NCBI GenBank assembly: GCA_934203075.1
Contig: CAKPYT010000046.1
Span: forward strand, 6,071 to 70,070
DNA length: 64,000 nt
DNA from: an uncultured Clostridia bacterium
GTDB taxonomy: Bacteria; Bacillota; Clostridia; Christensenellales; CAG-314
Direction of reading: 5' to 3'
Shown: piece by piece, positions 34,695-42,833 of the stretch
Layout of the letters: the number at the start of each line of letters is the position of its first letter
Position numbering within the stretch: the first letter of the stretch is position 1
Position numbers and translations under genes: made by a program
Notes under the pieces: generated by a model
Told to the model about the DNA's origin: nothing
What the model saw: the letters and a program-made list of their open reading frames with translations, nothing else
Database searches by the model: none

Positions 34695-35381
34695 ATGAAA
34701 GACATACAAAAGTTAAAGGATGCAAAGGCGTTTTTGTTTGACCTGGACGGCACTCTCCTGGACTCTATGTGGCTATGGAACGAAGTCGACGTACGTTTTT
34801 TTCAAAAGAGGGGGTTGACGCTTCCGGAAGGGTTCATCAATCATATTGCGGTCATGCGACTGAAAGACGCAGCGGAGGATACGGTTAAAACCTTCTCCCT
34901 GAAGGAAACGCCGCAGCAAATCATAGAAGAATGGCTGGAAGAGGGGCGCAAACTCTATGCGGAGCGGGTCACCTGTAAGCCGTTTGCCAAAGAATTTTTA
35001 AGGTTGGCACGCAGTCTCGGCAAAAAGACGGCAGTTGTCACGGCGGGCGAACCGCGTTTGTTTTTGCCGTGCCTGCAAAAACACGGAATCGCCTCCGGGT
35101 TCGATGAAATCGTAACGTTGCACCATGTGAATCGTGGAAAAGACCATCCGGACATCTATCTATATGCGGCGCAGAGCCTTGGGTGCACGGCGGGCGAATG
35201 TGTGGTTTTTGAAGACGTACCGCAAGCACTTCAAACCGCAAAAACGGCCGGGTTCTATACGGTCGGGATTTTGGATGAAGTAACAAAAGAAGATTCGCAG
35301 CCGTTTGCGGATGAATGCATCGTGTCGTTTGAAGAAGCGTACCATGCCTTACAGCAGGCGTATGCGTCGGTCGAAACGTAA
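34695..35381 (+). CDS. HAD-superfamily hydrolase (phosphatase/phosphoglucomutase-like)
   Basis: The 228-residue enzyme has motif I FLFDLDGTLLDSM (about 13-25), a helical cap (about 28-95), motif II AVVTAGEP (Thr), and motifs III/IV around RGKDHPDIYLYAA (Lys) and VVFEDVPQAL (Asp). It is a subfamily I phosphatase of unknown substrate. The start at 34695 uses GGGGAG 9 bases upstream. The upstream operon is 54 bases away, so it may be cotranscribed. It converges on the transglutaminase gene. Confidence 0.9.
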   Translation: MKDIQKLKDAKAFLFDLDGTLLDSMWLWNEVDVRFFQKRGLTLPEGFINHIAVMRLKDAAEDTVKTFSLKETPQQIIEEWLEEGRKLYAERVTCKPFAKEFLRLARSLGKKTAVVTAGEPRLFLPCLQKHGIASGFDEIVTLHHVNRGKDHPDIYLYAAQSLGCTAGECVVFEDVPQALQTAKTAGFYTVGILDEVTKEDSQPFADECIVSFEEAYHALQQAYASVET

Positions 35382-35613
35382 AAAACGGGAAACGAGCCCC
35401 GTTTCTTCGCCGAAAGCGGCCTGCCGCGGCGGTTGAGTTTTTTAGCGGGTTTGGTCGTATTTTCTTGCGGGTGTCGTAAGGCGGGGCTCCATTTTCCGTC
35501 CGGCACCCGCTTTTCTTTTGCTCGTTTTGCTGCCGTACAGGTTTTTTCTGCAGCGTCCGTGCAGTCGAAACGGCAGGGGAGGGCAAGCGGCAGAGAAAAG
35601 AATTCCGGTATTC

Positions 35614-35648
35614 AAAACGCGGGACTTATCAAAAAAGTCCCGCGTTTT
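35614..35648. terminator. Bidirectional terminator between convergent genes
   Basis: A perfect 14-bp stem (35614-35627 with 35635-35648) with A and T runs on its sides serves both the HAD gene (+) and the transglutaminase gene (-). Confidence 0.93.
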
Positions 35649-35678
35649 CTGAAAGTTTAGGGTAATCGTTTTTTTGCT

Positions 35679-36398
35679 TTATTTGTGGTTTCTGATCTTT
35701 TTCACGTTGCGATTCATCCACCGTCTGCCGATCAGCCGATAAATGACTTTTTTCAGTGCGCCCATCTGCTGACCGTGTTCTTTCAGGAGGGAATCCGGGT
35801 CCGGATACACGCCGTAATCGCACACGATTCCTTCCTTCTGAATGTAGGTATCGCAGCAGTCGAATTGTACGGGAGGGTGCAAGAAATCTTTCGTTGCCAC
35901 GCCGTATCCCGTAAACGAGCCGTCTGCCTGTGGGGAAAACTTCTTTTGCAGAGCGGAAAGGTAGGGAGCATCCAGAATAAATCCTTCCAGATGGTACCAG
36001 GTACCGCATACAAAAGTTTCTACGTAGCTATGAAAAATTTCCTGCGGGGCGGCCCGGTACACAATGCCCGTCATGGCGCCTTTTTGCAGGGTTTTGTCTA
36101 TCGTAAAACCATGAATCCGGCAGGGGATTCCGCACGCTCGTAAAAGCGCCATCAACAGGGTCCCCTTGGTGTTGCATTGCCCGTATCCGTCTTTCAATAC
36201 CAGAGAAGCCTTTCGGTTATCCTTCGCGTTGTATCCGAAAAGGATCTCGTCCTTTACAAAATTGTAAATTGCCCCGACTCTTTCCTCTTCCGGCAGCGTC
36301 TTCCATTTTCTGCTTTCGATCAGGTCTTGTATCGTCTTGCTTGAAAAATCAAGCATTTTCGTTTCTTTGCAATACGTTGAAAATTCTTGTTCCGTCAC
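35679..36398 (-). CDS. Transglutaminase-like domain protein
   Basis: The protein of 239 residues has no signal peptide. The catalytic triad of the transglutaminase/protease fold is visible: GYGQCNTKGTLLMALLRACG (about 72-91, Cys), FHSYVETFV (about 122-130, His) and LEGFILDAP (about 136-144, Asp). Bacterial relatives act as peptidases or in peptide modification; the substrate here is unknown. It lies 5 bases after the methyltransferase gene, so the pair is cotranscribed and likely works together (inference). Confidence 0.82.
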   Translation of the reverse strand: MTEQEFSTYCKETKMLDFSSKTIQDLIESRKWKTLPEEERVGAIYNFVKDEILFGYNAKDNRKASLVLKDGYGQCNTKGTLLMALLRACGIPCRIHGFTIDKTLQKGAMTGIVYRAAPQEIFHSYVETFVCGTWYHLEGFILDAPYLSALQKKFSPQADGSFTGYGVATKDFLHPPVQFDCCDTYIQKEGIVCDYGVYPDPDSLLKEHGQQMGALKKVIYRLIGRRWMNRNVKKIRNHK

Positions 36399-36403
36399 TT
36401 TTT

Positions 36404-37258
36404 CTATGCTTTTCCCTTAAAATCGATTCGTACAATCTGCATTTTCATAAACCCGTCTCCGAGTTTTGCCAAAAAACGGAAAAGTCCGCTTACGGAAGGA
36501 TCTTTCAGGTCGTTGTAACCAAGCATATACCCCCGGCTCGAAACAATCAGTTTTTCGCTCCACTGGGAGAGCTCTTTCTTTGCATTGCTCACGGCAAAAT
36601 AAGCCCCAACGTTTTTGATTTTGGCAACCTTCAACCAGGTTTTACGCATCAGTTTTCCGGCTTTTTTGTTGGCCGCGTCAAAAACGAGTTTCCCGCCCGG
36701 AAAAGCGTCTGCCATCTTGCAAACGAGCGCTCTCACCTGTTCGGTCAGGAAGTAATAAAATACGCCGGAAGCAAAGAAAACGGCCCCGTCGCTCGCATCA
36801 ATCTCCTCAAACCATGCCGTGTCGTTCAGGTCGCAGGCGAGATTCTTCTCCCGGTCGCCTGCGGGCAAAAGTTCGTTGCGTACGCGGATCACGTCCGGAA
36901 AATCCAGGTTAAAAATTTTGCATTTGCCGTTGTCGCATTTTCTGCCGGTATCGTCCAGGCCGCAGCCGAGGTTTACCACCGCTGCCCCGGGGTGATCTTG
37001 CAGATAGGCCTTCACTTCTTCCGCAAGGTCGTTTTGCCGCATGGCAACTTCCAGATATCCAAAACGATACATCGTCTTTTTCGATTGGGCTTCCAACCCG
37101 GAAAAGTCGTAGTCGATTTGTTCTATCAGTCGGAACGAGGTTTCGTCGCGGTACAAATTCGGGAAAAGTTCCGTGCAGATTTTTCTTCCGTAAAGGGGGA
37201 TCACCAGCGTTTCCTGTACGGTATTTTTTTTAATGTGATATTTCTTTGGTTCCGTCAT
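36404..37258 (-). CDS. Class I SAM methyltransferase, leucine-carboxyl/O-methyltransferase (LCM) type
   Basis: The 284-residue protein has the SAM-binding AAVVNLGCGLDDTGRK (about 92-107), then FNLDFPDVIRVRNELLP (about 117-133) and FFASGVFYYFLTEQ (about 161-174), which match the LCM/PPM family that methylates carboxyl or hydroxyl groups of small molecules or peptides. AAGAAGGA precedes the ATG. First gene of a two-gene unit with the transglutaminase-like protein. Confidence 0.83.
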   Translation of the reverse strand: MTEPKKYHIKKNTVQETLVIPLYGRKICTELFPNLYRDETSFRLIEQIDYDFSGLEAQSKKTMYRFGYLEVAMRQNDLAEEVKAYLQDHPGAAVVNLGCGLDDTGRKCDNGKCKIFNLDFPDVIRVRNELLPAGDREKNLACDLNDTAWFEEIDASDGAVFFASGVFYYFLTEQVRALVCKMADAFPGGKLVFDAANKKAGKLMRKTWLKVAKIKNVGAYFAVSNAKKELSQWSEKLIVSSRGYMLGYNDLKDPSVSGLFRFLAKLGDGFMKMQIVRIDFKGKA

Positions 37259-37285
37259 ATCGAATCCTTCTTTCTGTTTTTTCTT

Positions 37286-37314
37286 ATTCTAGCACGGAAA
37301 GAGGAAAAACTCAA
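37286..37314 (-). promoter_or_regulatory. Promoter for the methyltransferase/transglutaminase pair
   Basis: On the - strand TTGAGT (37309-37314) and TAGAAT (37286-37291) are 17 bases apart, about 28 bases before the start. Confidence 0.65.
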
Positions 37315-37517
37315 GCAGTTCGCGGCGGCTAACTGCTAAAATTTTGTTTCCGCACAACAGGAAGAGTCGCACTTGGATTCCTGCCGGGGAAGGAAGTGGG
37401 AGGGTAACATTTTCGGCAGGGGTTCCTCCCGTCTTTCAGAGGCGAAGTGCGCCGCGAGGCGGATAACGATTTTTTTACCGAGGGAAACAAAACTTTGTAA
37501 TTTCACCCGGGAACCTA

Positions 37518-37546
37518 TTTACTTTCATTTCTGAAATAGGTATAAT
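37518..37546 (+). promoter_or_regulatory. Promoter for the DUF4116 pair
   Basis: TTTACT (37518-37523), 17 bases, perfect TATAAT (37541-37546). It implies a 5' leader of about 100 bases. Confidence 0.65.
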
Positions 37547-37652
37547 GGAAAAAAGAGGAAAGGGGAGGACATTTGGGGGAGAAATTTACGGAAAGTGTAC
37601 AACAGTTGATGAAAATACAATTCAAAATGGATACCGCAATGGAACAAATCTT

Positions 37653-38609
37653 ATGACTTACAAAGAACTTCTCATACAAAAACTGCAAAACGGACAAATG
37701 GCTTTTCGCGAGGTGAAGGAACAGTACCGCGCCGACAAAGAGGTAGCCCTCGTTGCAGTCAGAATAAACACGCTCAACTTCCTGATGGTGGACAGCAGCC
37801 TGAAGGATGATAAGGAATTTATGACCGAGGTTTTAAAGCTGAACAAAAAATTCGTCATGAACATCGGTCCCACCCTTCGAAACGACAAAGAATTTATGCT
37901 GTTTGCCATCGGTATCAACCCCGCTGCCGAAAAATACGTCGGCGAAGCGCTCAAAACCGACAAGGATTTTTCCATAGCGGCATACGACAAAAACCATCTT
38001 TCCTCCGATCACTTCGACGAAAGTTTAAAATCGGACGAAAAATTCGTTCTGGAGTCGCTGAAAAACGGACAGGACGGGTTCCGTTTCGCTTCGGACGAAA
38101 TAAAAAATAATAAAGCCTTTGTCAAAAGAGCAATTGCGGAACAAGGCTTCCGGTTGGACAGCGTGGGGGAAAAATTAAGAGACGATAAAGAAATCGTTTT
38201 GGCTGCCGTCAAAAACTACAGCGCAAATCTGAAAGGCGCAAGCGCCAGACTACAGGACGATAAAGACGTGGCTTTGGCGGCCGCCAAAGCCGGAAGCGCC
38301 GCCCTTTCGTACGTAAGCGACAGGTTGAAGACGGACAGGGACGTTTTGCTTGCCGCCGTTTCTCACGAGGACGCAGCGCTTTTGGGGGTGGACAAAAAAA
38401 TGCGTGCCGATAAAGAGATTGCGCTTACGGCGATAAAGTTTTATGCCGCCAATATGCGCCACGTCGACAATACGCTGAGGTCGAACAAACAGTTTGTGCT
38501 GGAAGCGATGAAACTCAATCCGAAATGCTACGCCTTTGTACTGCCGCAGATGCAGAATAACAAAGACGTTCGTACAATCTACAACGAATATCTGCGCTCT
38601 TTAAGGTAA
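37653..38609 (+). CDS. DUF4116-repeat protein A
   Basis: The 318-residue protein is built almost wholly of about eleven 25-residue repeats. Each reads roughly Asp-Lys-Glu-Phe/Val-hydrophobic-x-Ala-Val-Lys, an Asn/Gly turn, a short aromatic helix and Leu-Lys/Arg-Asn/Asp. This is the DUF4116 repeat of unknown function, probably an alpha-helical solenoid. Start choice is not firm: the ATG at 37653 has only a weak ribosome site (ATGGAA), while the frame stays open upstream to 37545, which lies in the -10 box. No signal peptide. The B protein follows 5 bases later. Confidence 0.82.
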   Translation: MTYKELLIQKLQNGQMAFREVKEQYRADKEVALVAVRINTLNFLMVDSSLKDDKEFMTEVLKLNKKFVMNIGPTLRNDKEFMLFAIGINPAAEKYVGEALKTDKDFSIAAYDKNHLSSDHFDESLKSDEKFVLESLKNGQDGFRFASDEIKNNKAFVKRAIAEQGFRLDSVGEKLRDDKEIVLAAVKNYSANLKGASARLQDDKDVALAAAKAGSAALSYVSDRLKTDRDVLLAAVSHEDAALLGVDKKMRADKEIALTAIKFYAANMRHVDNTLRSNKQFVLEAMKLNPKCYAFVLPQMQNNKDVRTIYNEYLRSLR

Positions 38610-38614
38610 AAACG

Positions 38615-40405
38615 ATGGATAAACAAACGGCAATCAAACAACTTTCGGACGGATTGATCACGTTAGACAAGCTTGACGAGCATTTTCGTGACGATAAAGA
38701 CGTCGTTCTGGCAGCAGTCGAAAGGGACGGCAGTTCTTTTCGGTTTGCATCCGATCGACTTCGCGACGACTTTGAAACGGTTTTCGACGCTGTGAATATA
38801 GACGGCATGGCCATAAGATACGCTTCCGACGAGTTAAAAAACGATCCCGACATAGTCAAAAACGCAATGGACAACAATCCGCTTGCACTCTCTGCCGCAG
38901 GAGCAGGGATGGACAAAAACGAGGACGTCGTCATAGACCTCCTGCAAAAAGGGAAGCTCAAATTTCCGGATGCCGACAAAAGCCTGAGAAAAAACCGTAA
39001 AGTGGTTCTGGCTGCGGTGAAGGTCGACGGCGAAAATCTTTACTATGCCGATGTCGGTTTTAAAAATGACTATGAAATTGCAATTTCGGCCGTAAAACAG
39101 CACTCTCATGCCTACACGTGGGTGAGTGATAAACTCAAGAACGACAAGGCTTTTTCGCTGGAAGCGGTTGGATTGGACAGCAACCGGATATCGTCGGTGC
39201 CGTACGAGCTTTTAGACGATGAGGAATTTATGTCCGAAGCCGTGCGGATCGACGGTCTGACGCTGAAATGGGCGGGCTATAACGTTTCCGGAAAAGAAAA
39301 CGTCGTGCTTGCCGCAATCAAACAGAATCCCTCTGCGCTTTTTTGCGCGCGAGATTTTTTTCGGTCCGACGAGGACTTTTTGAAAAAGGCGTTGGAAATC
39401 AACGGAGATTGCTTGAAATTTGCCAGCGACGAGTTGAAAAACGACAAAGAGTTTATCCTGTTTGCCACGGCGCTGGATTACGACGCCGTAAAATACGCCG
39501 GCGACAATTTAAAGCGGGAGAAAGATTTTTGGTTCGACGCCTATAAAATCAACCCGAACACCTTCCGGTTTTTGGACAACGAGACCAAAAACGACAGAGA
39601 GTTTTTCCTGGACGGTTTAAAGCAGGGGTTCAGAATTTTGCGCTTTGCTTCCGACAACGTTACTCACGACCGCATTTTTGCGGAAAAGGCGGTACTCCTG
39701 GACGGCTTCGATCTGCGCTTTATAGCACCCGTCTTCAAGGAGGAAAAACCGTTCGTTCTACAGGCGGTGAAAACCAACGGCTACAATCTGAAGGCCGCAG
39801 GCTATCGTCTTCAGGAGGACATCGACGTGGTTCTGGCGGCAGTCGCTCAAAACGGCGGTGCAAAAAAATACGTCATCGGAAGTCTCGAATGGAACAGCAA
39901 AGTCGGAAAAGCCGCAAATGCGGATCACTCTGCCTGCAAAAAATTGCCGTCAATGGAGGAAGACGACCAGGCACTCAGAAGCGCTGACGTTTTAAGGAAT
40001 CGTAAAAGCAGTCTGGACAGAGAAATCGACGCCAGAATGTTCGATAACAAAGAAATTCTTTTGAGTTTTGCCACGAGAAGCGGCTGGGAAGCTTTCGAAA
40101 GATATTCGAGTTATGCCACCAAATCCGACCGTGATTTTATGCTTCGGTGCATCGAAAAAAACGGCTGTATGTTGTGTGCGGCCGCCTTTAAACTCCGAAA
40201 CGACAAAGACTTTGCCCTTACGGCCGTACGGCAGAACGGCTACGCTTATGTCTTTGCGTCGGAGGACTTGAAAGCGGATGACGACTTCAAAAAAGCCGCA
40301 AAAGAACAAGGCGATTTTTCGGACGGAAAATATCTTGTTGCAACCGAAGTGAAACGCCAATATAACGACGACGTGTACCTTTTGGAGCCGGACGAAATAA
40401 GATAA
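38615..40405 (+). CDS. DUF4116-repeat protein B
   Basis: The 596-residue protein has about nineteen DUF4116-type repeats of about 25 residues (units such as DKDVVLAAVERDGSSFRFAS, FASDELKNDKEFILFA). A non-repeat insert of about 45 residues (about 425-470) is rich in charge and separates the last three or four repeats. It lies 5 bases downstream of protein A and is clearly a paralogue. No catalytic motif, signal or membrane segment is visible. A protein- or peptide-binding scaffold is a reasonable guess only. Confidence 0.83.
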   Translation: MDKQTAIKQLSDGLITLDKLDEHFRDDKDVVLAAVERDGSSFRFASDRLRDDFETVFDAVNIDGMAIRYASDELKNDPDIVKNAMDNNPLALSAAGAGMDKNEDVVIDLLQKGKLKFPDADKSLRKNRKVVLAAVKVDGENLYYADVGFKNDYEIAISAVKQHSHAYTWVSDKLKNDKAFSLEAVGLDSNRISSVPYELLDDEEFMSEAVRIDGLTLKWAGYNVSGKENVVLAAIKQNPSALFCARDFFRSDEDFLKKALEINGDCLKFASDELKNDKEFILFATALDYDAVKYAGDNLKREKDFWFDAYKINPNTFRFLDNETKNDREFFLDGLKQGFRILRFASDNVTHDRIFAEKAVLLDGFDLRFIAPVFKEEKPFVLQAVKTNGYNLKAAGYRLQEDIDVVLAAVAQNGGAKKYVIGSLEWNSKVGKAANADHSACKKLPSMEEDDQALRSADVLRNRKSSLDREIDARMFDNKEILLSFATRSGWEAFERYSSYATKSDRDFMLRCIEKNGCMLCAAAFKLRNDKDFALTAVRQNGYAYVFASEDLKADDDFKKAAKEQGDFSDGKYLVATEVKRQYNDDVYLLEPDEIR

Positions 40406-40644
40406 AAGTTACGGAAAAGGCAGGGCCATCGCCGGGTTTTCGTTTCCGGTGCGGCTGCCGTTTGGAATGCCGCAGCGCAATACGTGTTGTGGCAGAGTTT
40501 TTGCAAATCAAGGCAAGAAAACGGTGTGGAAACCCTGCCGAATGGAAGGGGGCTTTGAACTTTCCATCCTTCGGGTAAAGAAAAGTAAAACAATCGCGTA
40601 GGATTCGCAGGGGGCAAAACCGTAGAAGTCAGTAAGGCGTTTCT

Positions 40645-40803
40645 ATGCAAGAAGTCCGGAGGCCTGAAGACATCGTCGTTTACGACCGCCTGCCGGATTG
40701 GATATTTGATTTCGAAAAAGATACGGAAGAAACGGAATCCTTTTTGAAAGCGAGTTCGGTTTATCTTAAAAAACGAGGCTGCAGTTCTGCAGCCTCGTTT
40801 TGA
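40645..40803 (+). CDS. Possible 52-residue protein overlapping a terminator
   Basis: ATG at 40645 with AAGG about 8 bases upstream opens a 52-codon frame starting MQEVRRPEDIVVYDRLPDWI. Its first 40 residues look protein-like (acidic, aromatic), but the final ten codons are the arms of the terminator for the opposite gene. It may be a real small protein, or a gene remnant whose 3' end was lost. I do not recognise it. Confidence 0.3.
   Translation: MQEVRRPEDIVVYDRLPDWIFDFEKDTEETESFLKASSVYLKKRGCSSAASF
40768..40803 (-). terminator. Terminator of the CofE-like gene
   Basis: A 14-bp arm pair (40771-40784 with 40787-40800) gives a long stem; the A-run 40768-40773 is the T-tract on the - strand. 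Confidence 0.9.
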
Positions 40804-40820
40804 TGCTTATGAGGAGAAAG

Positions 40821-42002
40821 TTATTCGTTGCTGTAATTGTCAAAATAGTGCTGAATCAAAACAAACGGGGTACCTTTGTCGCCGCTGCCGCTCGTCAGGT
40901 CGCACAGGCTGCCCAGTAAGTCCGTCAGGCGGCGGGGGGTTGTTCCCTGCGATGCCATGGATCCTTTCAGATCCTGCTTTTTATCGTGGATCAATTGTTT
41001 CATGGCAGAAACGGCTTCCTCGCCGGAAAGGCCTTGCAGCTGGGTATCCGCAATGTATTTCAGTTTTAATTCGTTGGGGGTACCTTCCAGTCCTGCAGTG
41101 TATCCGGGGCTGATCATCGGGTCTGCCAGTTCCCAGATGCCGCCGACGGGGTCTTTGAAGGCGCCGTCCCCGTATACCATCACTTCTATGTGCTTGCCGG
41201 TTTTTTGATACAACGTTTCCGCAATGCCTTCCACAAACGGCTGGCAATCGCGGGGGAAGAGTTTTACACTGTTTTCCGTTGCAAGGTTGCTGCCGAGCAG
41301 GCCGGTGGTCGGGTTGTATCCGCTGCCGTCCACGCTTTCGGTCAAAAAGTCGTGCAGGCTCCAGACTTCTTTGGCGCCTTTTGCCTGCAAAATGCGTTTG
41401 GTACGTTTGCGCGTGTGGATGTCGGCATTGATGATTTTGTCAGTGTAGTTCAACAGGTATTCCGGCCGGTTCGAAATTACGATTTTGCAATGGGGGCCGG
41501 CATATTCCTTATAGAGGGAAATGTAGTCGATTCCGGTAAAGGGATGTTTCACTTCCGGAAAAATCCTGCGGAATTCTTCCTCGGTAAAACTGTCGCTGTA
41601 GGTATCGATTCCCGCTTCGTCTACCTTGTCGATAGAGATTAAGGGGTTTCCCACTTCGTCGGACGGGTAGGAGAGTTGAATAATCAGTTCGTCTACCCCG
41701 CGGGCAATGCCTTTTAAAAGCAAAGAAAAACGGTTGCGGGAAAGAATCGGGAACAGCAACCCAACAGTGCCTCCCTTGGTTTTTTTGCGCACGTCCGCCG
41801 CGATTTGTTCTACCGTAGCATAGTTTCCCTGTGCCCGTGCCACAACCGCTTCCGTAACGGCAACAATGTCTCTGTCGTGAAAAGAAAACCCTTCTTCCTG
41901 TTGTGCGGCAAGAACGCTGTCCACCACGATGTCCGCAAGAGGATCCCCTTGCTTGATGATGGGCCCGCGAATTCCCCGAACGATTGTACCGATGTTTTTC
42001 AT
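40821..42002 (-). CDS. Coenzyme F420:L-glutamate ligase (CofE)-like protein
   Basis: The 393-residue protein shares the CofE/FbiB-type fold: [17 protein letters not shown] (about 24-40), [20 protein letters not shown] (about 42-61), and a late segment [22 protein letters not shown] (about 273-294). CofE adds glutamate to F420, yet Clostridia of this kind generally lack F420 synthesis, and no other F420 gene is in the window, so it may ligate glutamate to another acceptor. AGGAGG precedes the ATG. Single-gene unit. Confidence 0.78.
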   Translation of the reverse strand: MKNIGTIVRGIRGPIIKQGDPLADIVVDSVLAAQQEEGFSFHDRDIVAVTEAVVARAQGNYATVEQIAADVRKKTKGGTVGLLFPILSRNRFSLLLKGIARGVDELIIQLSYPSDEVGNPLISIDKVDEAGIDTYSDSFTEEEFRRIFPEVKHPFTGIDYISLYKEYAGPHCKIVISNRPEYLLNYTDKIINADIHTRKRTKRILQAKGAKEVWSLHDFLTESVDGSGYNPTTGLLGSNLATENSVKLFPRDCQPFVEGIAETLYQKTGKHIEVMVYGDGAFKDPVGGIWELADPMISPGYTAGLEGTPNELKLKYIADTQLQGLSGEEAVSAMKQLIHDKKQDLKGSMASQGTTPRRLTDLLGSLCDLTSGSGDKGTPFVLIQHYFDNYSNE

Positions 42003-42166
42003 TTGATACCTCCTGTTGAAAGAGAAATGAGATACTTTGTTTGCAAAACAAAATACATTTCAGTATATCTTATATTTTTTTGTTTGAAAAGTAAATGAGT
42101 CTGATTTTTATTTTTTTCTTGCGATTTTTTCACGGGCAATCGTCGGGCTTTCCTTTTGCGGCAGTA

Positions 42167-42194
42167 ACATATTTTTCTCAAATCCCATATTGTA
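42167..42194 (+). promoter_or_regulatory. Possible sigma-K-type promoter for the Cys-rich mini-protein
   Basis: AC (42167-42168), 17 bases, CATATTGTA (42186-42194) fits the sigma-K pattern AC-N16/17-CATAnnnTA. No sigma-A promoter is evident. Consensus matches this short can arise by chance. Confidence 0.35.
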
Positions 42195-42203
42195 AAACCA
42201 GAA

Positions 42204-42221
42204 GCGCAAAGTTTTTTGCGC
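42204..42221 (+). other. Hairpin just before the ribosome site
   Basis: GCGCAAA (42204-42210) and TTTGCGC (42215-42221) form a perfect 7-bp stem with a GTTT loop, ending one base before AGGAGG. It may affect translation start or mRNA stability. Confidence 0.5.
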
Positions 42222-42234
42222 AGGAGGTACATAT

Positions 42235-42447
42235 ATGTTTCAAGGTTTGTTTGGTTCGGACTGTGGCTCCGGTTGCGGCTGCAACTGCACCTGGTTGCTG
42301 TTGCTCATTTTGTTCCTGACCTGCTGCTGCGGCGGCAACGGATGCAAAAAATTCAGCATCAGCGTGAATCCCTGCTGCTTGTTGTTGATGATCGCTCTGC
42401 TTTATTGCTGCGGCGGTATCGGCATCGGCAAAGAATGCGGTTGCTAA
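42235..42447 (+). CDS. Cysteine-rich small membrane protein
   Basis: The 70-residue protein has a perfect AGGAGG ribosome site 7 bases upstream. It holds 16 cysteines arranged around two hydrophobic stretches: CGSGCGCNCTWLLLLILF (about 10-27) with TCCCGGNGC, then NPCCLLLMIALLYCC (about 45-59) and a closing Cys-Gly-Cys. Each half repeats a 'hydrophobic, Cys-Cys, Gly-Gly' plan, so it looks like an internal duplication. Family unknown to me. Cysteine-rich hydrophobic peptides occur in spore coats and in metal- or redox-active membranes; with the sigma-K-like promoter a spore role is possible. Confidence 0.75.
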   Translation: MFQGLFGSDCGSGCGCNCTWLLLLILFLTCCCGGNGCKKFSISVNPCCLLLMIALLYCCGGIGIGKECGC

Positions 42448-42457
42448 AAACTTCGGG

Positions 42458-42488
42458 AAAGGGCGGGCAACCGCTCTTTTCTTTTTTT
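42458..42488 (+). terminator. Rho-independent terminator with GCAA tetraloop
   Basis: A 9-bp stem (42458-42466 with 42471-42479, one G-U) and a GCAA loop are followed by TCTTTTTTTT. Confidence 0.88.
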
Positions 42489-42710
42489 TGCAAAAACGAG
42501 TTCGTGCCCTTGCCGGGTAAAAACGCTCCGCCACAGAGAAAGCACAAGGGGTAAAGCGGGCAAAACGTCCGTGCGTTTTTGCGGGGGGTGTGCACTTTGT
42601 GCATTGCTCCTCATGCCCGGCACAAAAGAGTTCACAGTCGCTCGTGGCCCGCTTGCGCACCGGAAAAAAGAGAGTTTCGTCCGGCTTTTCGTTTGTTTTT
42701 GCCGGAAAGG

Positions 42711-42739
42711 TTGCAAAGAAGAAAAAAGTAGGGTATACT
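42711..42739 (+). promoter_or_regulatory. Sigma-A promoter for the ECF/coaX operon, overlapped by a palindrome
   Basis: TTGCAA (42711-42716), 17 bases, TATACT (42734-42739). The -10 is embedded in GGTATACTATACC (42732-42744), a 13-base palindrome that could be an operator. Confidence 0.75.
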
Positions 42740-42833
42740 ATACCTGCCCGTACCATACGGACGGGACGCATACTTTGTTTTGTGCAACCGGAATTTCGAC
42801 CGGCATCCATCGGGAGCCGTAACGGAGGTTTTT

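Larger units (their letters stand above)
37259..37652. other. Divergent promoter region
   Basis: This 394-base gap separates the methyltransferase (-) and DUF4116 (+) genes. It contains a promoter for each (37286-37314 and 37518-37546). The middle, 37315-37517, shows no gene I can support. Confidence 0.6.
40406..40820. other. Intergenic region after the DUF4116 pair
   Basis: The gap of 415 bases holds one possible small gene (40645-40803) and the terminator of the reverse-strand CofE-like gene (40768-40803). The first 230 bases show no supported feature. Confidence 0.5.
42448..42833 (+). other. Intergenic region before the pantothenate genes
   Basis: The 386 bases hold a terminator (42458-42490), a promoter (42711-42739) with an overlapping palindrome and a leader of about 90 bases. 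Between 42490 and 42710 nothing could be supported on either strand. Confidence 0.6.

Noticed and set aside
36269..37339. 356-codon frame on + opposite the methyltransferase
   Set aside because: Antisense to a gene with clear SAM-binding motifs; composition is shadow-like.
37653..40405. CRISPR-like or DNA tandem repeats
   Set aside because: The repetition is at protein level (25-residue units) with divergent DNA and no constant spacers.
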